Assembly: GCA_004376385.1 (NCBI GenBank)
Contig: SOJY01000120.1
Coordinates: 1 to 6,610 of the forward strand
DNA from: Candidatus Bathyarchaeum sp.
GTDB lineage: Archaea; Thermoproteota; Bathyarchaeia; Bathyarchaeales; Bathyarchaeaceae
Direction: 5' to 3'
DNA: 6,610 bases
In this document: in pieces, positions 1 to 5,784 of the stretch
Layout of the letters: every line of letters begins with the position of its first letter
Numbering within the stretch: the stretch's first letter is position 1
The notes under the pieces: model-generated
Databases searched by the model: none
Told to the model about the DNA's origin: nothing
Seen by the model: only the letters and a program-made list of their open reading frames with translations
Program-made: the position numbers and the translations under genes

Positions 1-55
1 AGTATTCCGGCCTTTCGAGCCGGAGACCCGGGTTCGAATCCCGGCCGGAGCACCA
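1..55 (+). tRNA. tRNA-Glu (anticodon UUC), 5' end cut by window
   Basis: Only the anticodon arm onward is present. The anticodon stem is 7-11 paired with 19-23 (CCGGC/GCCGG), with a seven-base loop at 12-18 and anticodon TTC at 14-16, which reads GAA (Glu). A four-base variable loop (24-27) is followed by the T arm, with stem CCGGG/CCCGG and loop TTCGAAT at 33-39. The 3' acceptor strand CCGGAGC is at 45-51, the discriminator is A52, and a CCA end encoded in the DNA is at 53-55. The acceptor and D-arm 5' halves lie outside the window. tRNA 3' ends are common integration targets, which matters because an accessory gene block starts just downstream. Confidence 0.95.
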
Positions 56-56
56 A

Positions 57-84
57 TTTTTCAGCTAAGGTTTAAATTTTTAGC
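57..84 (+). terminator. Oligo-T tract and small dyad after tRNA-Glu
   Basis: A run of five T at 57-61 begins one base after the CCA end and a second run is at 77-81. Oligo-T on the coding strand is the usual intrinsic stop for archaeal RNA polymerase. The stretch also holds a weak inverted repeat, GCTAA at 64-68 and TTAGC at 80-84. It lies between convergent genes (the tRNA rightward, the nuclease gene leftward), so it could serve either side. It is called from base composition only. Confidence 0.45.
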
Positions 85-120
85 CCACCAACACACACTG
101 ACTAATTCACTCGATTCGAT

Positions 121-1527
121 TCACGCATTTGTGCCTTCCAGCATATAAAACAAATCTTCGATGGTAATTATCTTTGAGGAAGTGCTATCATCAGAGAAAG
201 TAGGAACTTCTACGACAACAAAATCTTTGATTTCGTGGATATCTTTGGGAGATATTCCCAGTTGCCTTGTGACTTTTCCCAGATTTGCTCTAACCCATTC
301 TGATTTTCTCTGGAGTTGTGAACACCACTTTTGAGTGTTGCATATTTGCCATTTTATTTCCTTCACACTCAAGTCAATCTTGGGGCTTTTCGCTTCGATT
401 ATAAGAAGCATACACGAATCCTCACTATATGCGACGCAATCGATTTCTCCGACATTGGGCGACGTTTTGGTAATGTGAAGCACTTTGAACCCATACTCGG
501 CAATCAGATTCCTGACTTTTTGCTCGAATTCAGGCCCCTTGTGTTGCAACCAATGTTGAGAGAAGGATCCGAAATCTATAACTCCTCTGTGAACGTCAGC
601 GGTGAGTAGACCCAAAGCTCTCAGAAGAGCGTTGCGACCGAACATGACGATGCCATCCTTACCTACATCGCCTGCTATGCGCACAATGGGTTGACGAGAT
701 GAACTGGGCCGCATTTCATAGAGCTTGTAGTATTGCCAATTGACAGTCAATGTATCACGGTTTAGTTCAAAAAATCTGATCGCTCTTCTAATGGTTGGTT
801 TTGATAGATTCAATCCTTTTCTGAATTTCTTCACGAATTCCCTGTATGAAGAACTTATTGATCCAGTGGGTTTTTTTATTTGCCGAATGCCGTTCTCCAT
901 GATTTCACCAACTTCAGAGAGCTTGATATTATATCTATCTTCGAACGGCTCATCGTATGGTTCCATAAGTTCTTTCCAGCTCTTTGGATCGCCCCACAAC
1001 TCTCCAGTTTTGATTGCTACCCTTCTTTTGGCGACTTTCCTGAAAAGACGCTTCTGTAGCCGTCGAGTTCTTCTGCTTACTATGAAGGCCAATTCACCAG
1101 TTTCTGAAACCTCAAATCCATCATCCTCAAAGTTGGTATAGAAAAGAAGATCAGAGAGATTGCATGCGTCAATCAAAAGGGACGCGATCGCTACGATTGG
1201 AACCAGTTCTGATTCCGCAGGTCGTTTTGACGATTTGCTCCTAGAACAGAGTACCACGTTGATCAAATAGTTGAACACTGACGGCGCTACTTCGGATTTC
1301 TTGATGAGAGACATGTCGTCGCTGAGCAAATAATTTCCAGCAAAGAAATTGTAACATGCTTTGTCAAACATATCATAGCAACTACTTAAGAGATATTTCT
1401 CGGAGTATTCTTTGCATATCCTCAGCAAATTTACGTGTAGCGATTTCGCCATTCTGTTTAGCCTAGCCTGAGCTTCGTTACCCAGATATATTCTAGGTGA
1501 ACACGTTTTCAATATTAGCGAATTCAA
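121..1527 (-). CDS. PD-(D/E)XK nuclease-domain protein, putative defence nuclease
   Basis: This 468-aa protein has a recognisable nuclease core only in its C-terminal third. A helix with E333/E335 (PEFEQKV) is followed by GEIDCVAY with E361 and D363, then a hydrophobic strand ending in E378-A-K380. That E-x-D...E-x-K spacing is the PD-(D/E)XK (Mrr/restriction-like) metal site, so DNA or RNA cleavage is the likely activity. Residues about 1-320 match nothing I know. They include a very basic stretch (about 150-172, rich in Arg/Lys) that could bind nucleic acid, and a WQYY motif at 264-267 also found in the upstream gene. No methyltransferase lies nearby, so a classical restriction-modification pair is not supported. 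The annotated start is TTG at 1527. A strong ribosome binding site (1551-1560) is placed for an ATA codon at 1545-1543 instead, which would add six residues. The gene lies 109 bases after the 223-aa gene and is probably co-transcribed with it. Confidence 0.85.
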   Translation of the reverse strand: MNSLILKTCSPRIYLGNEAQARLNRMAKSLHVNLLRICKEYSEKYLLSSCYDMFDKACYNFFAGNYLLSDDMSLIKKSEVAPSVFNYLINVVLCSRSKSSKRPAESELVPIVAIASLLIDACNLSDLLFYTNFEDDGFEVSETGELAFIVSRRTRRLQKRLFRKVAKRRVAIKTGELWGDPKSWKELMEPYDEPFEDRYNIKLSEVGEIMENGIRQIKKPTGSISSSYREFVKKFRKGLNLSKPTIRRAIRFFELNRDTLTVNWQYYKLYEMRPSSSRQPIVRIAGDVGKDGIVMFGRNALLRALGLLTADVHRGVIDFGSFSQHWLQHKGPEFEQKVRNLIAEYGFKVLHITKTSPNVGEIDCVAYSEDSCMLLIIEAKSPKIDLSVKEIKWQICNTQKWCSQLQRKSEWVRANLGKVTRQLGISPKDIHEIKDFVVVEVPTFSDDSTSSKIITIEDLFYMLEGTNA

Positions 1528-1550
1528 GATGTCAGACCGAGATATGTTTG

Positions 1551-1560
1551 CCCCCTCCTA
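1551..1560 (-). promoter_or_regulatory. Strong Shine-Dalgarno before the nuclease gene
   Basis: On the minus strand this reads TAGGAGGGGG, a near-ideal match to the archaeal anti-Shine-Dalgarno. It is eight bases from an in-frame ATA codon (1545-1543) but 26 bases from the first standard start, TTG at 1527. The TAG at its 5' end is also the in-frame stop that closes the reading frame upstream. The site shows the gene is meant to be translated independently, but it leaves the exact start codon open. Confidence 0.6.
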
Positions 1561-1636
1561 ACGAATCGGAGATGCATACATGCACGCTGATGAATCTTCT
1601 GTTTTGGATAGAGAGTCTGCTTCACAAATGCAGCAA

Positions 1637-2308
1637 TCATCGTCTTGCAAAGGCGTATATGGGGAGGAGGTGCTCAATCTCCCTGGCAACATCATCGATG
1701 ATATCACCGCTGCTGAGCAAGTCCATGTCGTATGTCCAATAGTATTGCCAATGGAAACTGATAGCCGAATATTCCAGTCTCTCCAATTCGTTGAGTAGAT
1801 AATCTAGGGCATATCTATCGAAGAATTTTGACTGAAACCTACACAATCGCTCCCATTTAAATCGTCGTGGCAGGGGTTCCCCATTCTTCCCCAATATCGG
1901 AATTCTCTTGTGAATGTCAACGATAATGTTCTCTTCTAGACTTCTTAAGGTTTTCAGAAAGCCACTCATATCTTCATTAATATTGGAGATTAAACTTCGA
2001 ATAGGCCAAGGGCGTTCCAGTTGAACCCCAACAGAAAGTCCTTCATCATTCACAATGAAGTTGAAATGAACAGAATTCGACTGAGACTTTGCTTTGGACA
2101 AGTACCCCCAGCAATTCCCTGCATCCTTCCTGAGGTTTCCCACGCCTTTGTACATGAGTTGCTTGTGTAGTTCTGGGGCGTAATTCTCTAGTTTCTCCGA
2201 AACCAACTCTATGAGATTGTATAATTTTTGCTTAACTTCGAGTTTTCTTCCCCTTGACCCCTTTGGAAAAGCAAGAAAATCTTCCTTTGAAAACCCTGAG
2301 AAGCTCAT
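1637..2308 (-). CDS. Conserved-looking protein of uncertain family (weak DUF1054/YktB-like N terminus)
   Basis: I chose ATG at 2308, giving 223 aa. It is preceded by AAAGGGATC at good spacing and the protein then begins MSFSGFSKEDFLAF. A GTG at 2365 would add 19 residues but sits directly after a stop codon and has no binding site. The opening GFSKEDFxxF, then a helical stretch and a segment with NLRKDAGNCWGYL and a later HFNF strand, recall the Bacillus YktB/UPF0637 (DUF1054) pattern from memory. This is a weak resemblance, not a secure assignment, and the biochemical role of that family is unknown to me. There is no signal peptide or membrane segment, so it is probably cytoplasmic. Near the C terminus is WQYYWTYDM (W187 onward), matching WQYYKLYEM in the downstream nuclease. 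The two genes form a probable operon, so this may be a partner or regulator of the nuclease. Confidence 0.8.
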   Translation of the reverse strand: MSFSGFSKEDFLAFPKGSRGRKLEVKQKLYNLIELVSEKLENYAPELHKQLMYKGVGNLRKDAGNCWGYLSKAKSQSNSVHFNFIVNDEGLSVGVQLERPWPIRSLISNINEDMSGFLKTLRSLEENIIVDIHKRIPILGKNGEPLPRRFKWERLCRFQSKFFDRYALDYLLNELERLEYSAISFHWQYYWTYDMDLLSSGDIIDDVAREIEHLLPIYAFARR

Positions 2309-2372
2309 TATAGATCCCTTTAGAATCCTGAGTTTGATCCCTCTTAAAGAGCTTTTCAATGACACCTAAAAG

Positions 2373-2381
2373 CTATTTATG
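2373..2381 (-). promoter_or_regulatory. Possible TATA box for the leftward operon
   Basis: On the minus strand this reads CATAAATAG, an acceptable archaeal TATA element. Transcription would begin roughly 25 bases downstream, near 2352, leaving a leader of about 45 bases before the chosen ATG at 2308. No clear BRE is seen. It is called by eye from AT composition and position only. Confidence 0.3.
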
Positions 2382-2388
2382 GTAAGTA

Positions 2389-2511
2389 TTGAGTAAAGGA
2401 ATCGGTAAAAGGCAAACTATAGAAACGCTCATCAACGAAGAAGCTTTGTTGTTGGCGAAGTTTCTAAGAGATGAACGGAAAATATGGACTCCAAGAATCC
2501 CTGTGCTGTGA
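2389..2511 (+). CDS. Possible 40-aa small protein or gene remnant
   Basis: An open frame from TTG 2389 to TGA 2509-2511 encodes a peptide with protein-like composition. It has an amphipathic stretch (TIETLINEEALLLAKFLRDE) and a proline-containing tail ending IPVL. A stop codon lies just upstream at 2383-2385. No ribosome binding site is seen, and the only nearby TATA-like element sits too close. It lies wholly in the divergent gap between the leftward operon and the TIR gene. It may be a real small gene, the 3' remnant of a lost gene, or chance. I do not recognise the peptide. Confidence 0.25.
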   Translation: MSKGIGKRQTIETLINEEALLLAKFLRDERKIWTPRIPVL

Positions 2512-2518
2512 AAAGGGA

Positions 2519-2535
2519 GTGGGATTTAAATCTTA
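2519..2535 (+). promoter_or_regulatory. Probable TATA promoter of the TIR gene
   Basis: GGGATTTAAATC contains the ten-base palindrome GATTTAAATC (2523-2532), with a purine-rich BRE-like stretch (AAAAGGGAGTGGG) just before it. Initiation about 25 bases downstream falls near 2553-2557, leaving a leader of about 30 bases before the TTG start at 2588. The position and sequence suit an archaeal TBP/TFB promoter. Confidence 0.45.
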
Positions 2536-2587
2536 AGTATCACTTACATGCACAAGAAAATAACAGTCTAGGTTTAGGTTTTGGAGT

Positions 2588-3907
2588 TTGAAGAAAATCT
2601 CAGTAAAGGAACTTGGTTGGCAATGTCTCGTTAAAAATGGAACAGCAAGTAAGATCAATATAGGTTATCTATTGAAAGAAGGACCAAAGGAACATGTTAT
2701 TTTTGGCGTTCTTTTAGAAGGTAAAATGAAAACACGATTAGAGCATTTAATCAAATGGGGTCTGAAACAATTCAAGAGACCAGAAAGTTACAAAATCCTT
2801 GGAAAAACAATAGAACCCAGGTATGAAGTATCTTATGTGAATAAGGCGATTGTAGGAGATATCTATGGCACTCCAGAAGCTTCATTTAGAATTGACCAAA
2901 TAATTCATCATCCAACCAAGAGTGAAAAAGGTGAAATGAAGTTTCTTTCGAATGATGAGTTGCCAGATGAGATAAGAGATATAATCAGATTAATAGATGA
3001 AGAAGTTTGGCAAAAAATGCGTGGAGATGTAGTTCATAGATTTGAAATATCTAAAACCATGATCCCTCGTTCTTTACTGAAATGCGTATTCCTAGCTTAT
3101 AGAGCTAATAATGCTCTAGGGAAAACTTCGGCTAGTAGTTTAGGCAAATACCTTAAAGATAGGGGGTTTTCTGTTTGGTATTTTTCTTGGAGGGTCGGTT
3201 GGGGCGATTCAATGACGGAAAAAGAAGAAGATGGGATTAAGAAATCATTTGCTGGTGTTATTATCTACACTTCTGATTTTTCTGATGGGAAAACGGCAAC
3301 AGAAGAGTATCGTGCCTTGCTGGCAAAAAGACGAAGTGATTCGGATTTTAAAGTAGGTTTATTGCTCGTTGGATGTCCGCATGAAAAAGTCCCTCCATTT
3401 ATGAGAGACTACTTTTGGGCTGCAGTTGATGGTCCTGAGGATCAACGATTTGAAGAAGAAGCTAAGAAGATTTACCGAGGTCTTCTCGGGTTGCCTTTAC
3501 AATCCCCTGAATTGAGTGGCAAGGTTGAACTAAATTCTATTGGGGAGAGTGACGGTAGAAGACTCGCCCATGTGCATAATCACAAAAATCACATAGACAA
3601 AGGCTTTTATCACATGCTCGTCTGGCCTCATGAAAATGTTCTGACTTCAGATCCTGAAATTGAGGGTGATTTGACATTTGAAGATTGCAGTGAAATAATA
3701 AAAGACATTCGTGAAAGTGAGACATTCTTCTTAAATGGTAGAAAAAGAAAATCAGATCGTATCACTCGATATGAAGCTTACAAAACCGAGAAGAAATTGA
3801 AGGTTCTTTCCAAAGAGGATTCATCTTTCGTTAGAACAAGCGATTATCACCTAATCACTACATTTGGAGATAAAATCACGAGAGAGTTCATAAGAAGAAA
3901 GCACTGA
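2588..3907 (+). CDS. TIR-domain protein, putative defence effector
   Basis: This 439-aa protein has a central TIR domain, about residues 160-301. Strand 1 is CVFLAYRANN (C166-Y171), followed by LGKYLKDRGFSVWYF, then a BB-loop-like GWGDSMTEKEEDGI with KKS, strand VIIYTSDFS, and a helix with E239/E240 (TATEEYRALL) at the place of the TIR NADase catalytic glutamate. It ends with PPFMRDYF and a FEEEAKKIYRGLLG helix. TIR domains cleave NAD+ or make NAD-derived signals, so NAD depletion on infection is a likely role, though inferred. The N domain (1-159) and the Lys/Arg-rich C domain (302-439, with HNHKNH) are unrecognised and may sense or bind a trigger. The TTG start is the only standard start after an in-frame TAA at 2561. 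Its binding site is weak (TTTAGG, nine bases away). The gene is visibly AT-rich, is divergent from the nuclease operon, and is intact. Confidence 0.85.
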   Translation: MKKISVKELGWQCLVKNGTASKINIGYLLKEGPKEHVIFGVLLEGKMKTRLEHLIKWGLKQFKRPESYKILGKTIEPRYEVSYVNKAIVGDIYGTPEASFRIDQIIHHPTKSEKGEMKFLSNDELPDEIRDIIRLIDEEVWQKMRGDVVHRFEISKTMIPRSLLKCVFLAYRANNALGKTSASSLGKYLKDRGFSVWYFSWRVGWGDSMTEKEEDGIKKSFAGVIIYTSDFSDGKTATEEYRALLAKRRSDSDFKVGLLLVGCPHEKVPPFMRDYFWAAVDGPEDQRFEEEAKKIYRGLLGLPLQSPELSGKVELNSIGESDGRRLAHVHNHKNHIDKGFYHMLVWPHENVLTSDPEIEGDLTFEDCSEIIKDIRESETFFLNGRKRKSDRITRYEAYKTEKKLKVLSKEDSSFVRTSDYHLITTFGDKITREFIRRKH

Positions 3908-3948
3908 AGCTACAGGTCGTGCGCCAAACCATGCATGCAAGCGTGTGT

Positions 3949-3967
3949 GGGATAAAAATTTTAGCCC
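3949..3967. repeat. AT-rich dyad after the TIR gene
   Basis: GGGATAAAAATTTTAGCCC is an imperfect inverted repeat. GGG pairs with CCC, TAAAA pairs with TTTTA, and the interruptions are one mismatched pair and a central base. It begins 41 bases after the TIR stop codon, so it may act in transcription termination. Its right half, ATTTTAGCCC, closely matches sequence at 77-86 beside tRNA-Glu. Confidence 0.4.
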
Positions 3968-4039
3968 TGAATTCTCCCTTGTGCAGGTTTTAAAGATTAA
4001 TGTGTAACCAAGACAAATTGGTTGTGGATTAAGAGGTTT

Positions 4040-4105
4040 ATGACCCAGAAAGAAAAGCGTCAGAAGTATCTTCACCGGTTGATTCTGCTTTTTGAGCAGT
4101 GCTGA
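4040..4105 (+). CDS. Possible 21-aa mini-ORF or truncated gene start
   Basis: ATG at 4040 follows GAGGT (4033-4037), and a TATA-like TTTTAAA lies about 46 bases further upstream. The peptide reads MTQKEKRQKYLHRLILLFEQ plus Cys and then TGA. The charged, helical composition looks like a genuine protein beginning rather than random translation. It could be a leader peptide, a microprotein, or the start of a gene lost by recombination. The last codons overlap a CTGCT/AGCAG hairpin (4085-4099). Confidence 0.3.
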   Translation: MTQKEKRQKYLHRLILLFEQC

Positions 4106-4151
4106 TTCTAGTTATCTTCAATGCTTCTGGCTATTTCATACAACCACCCGC

Positions 4152-4198
4152 GTCAAGTCAACAGATTCTGTTGGAGTTGCTTTGACTGGAATTGTCAA
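4152..4198. promoter_or_regulatory. Operator-like cluster upstream of the radical SAM gene
   Basis: Four copies of one pentamer occur in 47 bases: GTCAA at 4152-4156, 4157-4161 and 4194-4198, and its complement TTGAC at 4182-4186. The last two form an inverted repeat with a seven-base spacer. Overlapping them is a 15-base palindrome, CAACAGA-T-TCTGTTG (4159-4173), perfect apart from its centre. The cluster lies 90-136 bases upstream of the radical SAM start, so a regulator may bind here. The regulator is unknown. Confidence 0.35.
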
Positions 4199-4228
4199 TC
4201 GATCAAAACATGGTTCTACCGACTGATG

Positions 4229-4240
4229 TTTCATATGAAA
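4229..4240. promoter_or_regulatory. 12-base perfect palindrome TTTCATATGAAA
   Basis: TTTCATATGAAA reads the same on both strands and ends 47 bases before the ATG at 4288. Its AT-rich centre could be part of a TATA element for the radical SAM gene, or a small operator. No better TATA candidate is seen this close to the gene. Confidence 0.3.
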
Positions 4241-4287
4241 AGAAGGAGCACCGAAAAAGTTATGGCGAGTGATTCGTTACACGTTTT

Positions 4288-5742
4288 ATGGTGGAGGTAA
4301 TGCCTAGGACCTCACCAGATTCTGCTTCGGTGGGGATGTTCCTTGCCTTGCTTGAGAACCCTTTGCTTAGGTTTGTGATTCGTTTTTTAAGCAGTGATCG
4401 TTCGAAATCCGGAAAGAATTACCTGGAGATTGCCCTAGACGACTATGCTGGCCATCAAAGGTCTCCTCATTCTCCCGCCAGCAGAGTGACTTCTTGGATC
4501 GTTGGTCTGACTATCGACCTAGGCTGTAACGCTTTTGGTCTGAATAGGAACCAAGCGAGGAAGGCACTGAGGGTTCCTTATTTTAAGAAGGGGTTAGTCA
4601 ACATTCTGGATGGGATAAGCAAATACGGCGTAACAAGGCCTCAGAGACTGGCAGCTCCCTTCTTGGTGGTTTGGAACTACACTAACGCCTGCAACCTCAA
4701 GTGCAAGCACTGTTACCAGAGCGCGGAAAAGCCGACTCCAGACGAGCTATCAACCGAAGAGAGGCTGGAGATCATTGACCAGCTGGACAAGGCCAGCGTT
4801 GCCTCAATCGCTTTTTCAGGTGGAGAGCCGCTGATGCGGAAAGACTTCTTCGAGGTGGCTGAATACGCAGCGGGAAAGGGAATGTACATTTCGGTTGCCA
4901 CCAACGGAACGCTACTGACAAAGCGGATGGTAGAGAGGCTGAAGGAAGCTGGAGTCGGGTATGTAGAGGTAAGTCTGGATGGTGCGAGACGGGAAACCCA
5001 CGAGTCCTTCCGAGGGGTCAACGGCTGCTTCGACAAGACCCTTAGGGGCATCAGAAACTCGGTTGAGGCGGGATCAAACACTTGCATCGCAACAACCGCC
5101 ACAAAACACAACCTTTACGAAATCCCAGACATCGTGGAGCTTGGCAAAAATCTAGGGGCCAAACGGATCATCGTCTTCAACTTCATACCCACGGGTCGAG
5201 GCAAAACCTTAGTCAACCTCGATCTGTCACCTACCCAACGGGAGCAACTACTCAAATACCTCTACAATGAAGTGGTGAACAGTGAAATCGAGGTGTTGTG
5301 CACCGCTCCGCAATATTCAAGGGTCTGTTTGCAGCAATCCCTCATAACCAAACGAGACGTGTTGTCTCCGACGCATTTTGCCGCTACAGACATCCATGGC
5401 CGAGCCAAGAGCTTAACCGACTTCCTTGGCGGGTGCGGCGCGGGCACGCTGTACTGTGCCATCCAGCCTAACGGACTAGTCACGCCATGCGTTTTCATGC
5501 CTATCGTCGTCGGAGACCTCAGAAAAGAGAGTTTTCAGGACGTATGGTTGCATTCAAAGGTTATGAACGATCTGAGAGATCGCGAGAAACTGAAGGGAAG
5601 ATGCGGGAGATGCTCTTACAAGTACGTCTGCGGGGGATGCCGAGCCAGAGCCTATGCCTACTACCATGACTATCTAACTCCTGATCCCGGCTGCATCCGG
5701 GAACTAGAGGAACCAAGCATGCCCATTTACGCACGGACTTGA
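4288..5742 (+). CDS. Radical SAM/SPASM domain enzyme
   Basis: This 484-aa cytoplasmic iron-sulfur enzyme appears complete. The radical SAM core starts at NYTNACNLKCKHCYQ, with cluster cysteines C135, C139 and C142, which hold the [4Fe-4S] that cleaves S-adenosylmethionine. GGEP is at 178-181 and EVSLDG lies further on. The SPASM region carries C383, C390, C401 (CAIQPNGLVTPC), then CxxCx5CxxC at C439, C442, C448 and C451, and a late C469. This is a full set for auxiliary clusters. Enzymes of this layout include PqqE, AhbC/AhbD/NirJ (haem pathways) and peptide-modifying maturases. The sequence does not tell which, and no precursor peptide is evident nearby. Residues 1-130 are family-specific. 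The start is uncertain: ATG 4288, ATG 4300 (GGAGGT only one base away) and ATG 4336 (MFLALLENPLLR) are all possible. The gene is clearly more GC-rich than the TIR gene. Confidence 0.92.
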   Translation: MVEVMPRTSPDSASVGMFLALLENPLLRFVIRFLSSDRSKSGKNYLEIALDDYAGHQRSPHSPASRVTSWIVGLTIDLGCNAFGLNRNQARKALRVPYFKKGLVNILDGISKYGVTRPQRLAAPFLVVWNYTNACNLKCKHCYQSAEKPTPDELSTEERLEIIDQLDKASVASIAFSGGEPLMRKDFFEVAEYAAGKGMYISVATNGTLLTKRMVERLKEAGVGYVEVSLDGARRETHESFRGVNGCFDKTLRGIRNSVEAGSNTCIATTATKHNLYEIPDIVELGKNLGAKRIIVFNFIPTGRGKTLVNLDLSPTQREQLLKYLYNEVVNSEIEVLCTAPQYSRVCLQQSLITKRDVLSPTHFAATDIHGRAKSLTDFLGGCGAGTLYCAIQPNGLVTPCVFMPIVVGDLRKESFQDVWLHSKVMNDLRDREKLKGRCGRCSYKYVCGGCRARAYAYYHDYLTPDPGCIRELEEPSMPIYART

Positions 5743-5784
5743 AAGGGAGCATACGCGGATACCCATAGTCTTAGAGGGGAAGAC

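Larger units (their letters stand above)
3908..4287. other. 380-base intergenic region without a convincing long gene
   Basis: This gap separates the AT-rich TIR gene from the radical SAM gene. From left to right it holds the AT-rich dyad at 3949-3967, a TATA-like TTTTAAA at 3988-3994, a 21-codon mini-ORF at 4040-4105, a CTGCT/AGCAG hairpin at 4085-4099, an operator-like cluster at 4152-4198 and a 12-base palindrome at 4229-4240. No open frame of ordinary coding character crosses it. It is the likely seam between the accessory block and the neighbouring genome. Confidence 0.6.

Noticed and set aside
740..1141. Long forward open frames opposite the nuclease gene (also 331-609 and 1497-1742).
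   Set aside because: They are antisense shadows. The minus-strand product has a recognisable nuclease core and ordinary composition.
121..2308. Classical restriction-modification system.
   Set aside because: A nuclease fold is present, but neither it nor its neighbours shows methyltransferase motifs (for example DPPY or FxGxG).
4245..4252. GGAGCACC, identical to eight bases of the tRNA-Glu 3' end (47-54), as a possible attachment-site copy.
   Set aside because: Eight bases is too short. The T arm just before it is absent, and the site lies 300 bases beyond the likely seam.
4121..4300. A 59-codon frame whose TAA overlaps the ATG at 4300 (TAATG), like a translationally coupled gene.
   Set aside because: The peptide is unusually rich in Trp, Cys and His, has no ribosome binding site, and its frame runs straight through the operator-like palindromes. 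It looks like non-coding spacer.
4713..5111. A 132-codon minus-strand frame.
   Set aside because: It lies wholly opposite the radical SAM core, whose cysteines and GGEP motif fix the true strand.
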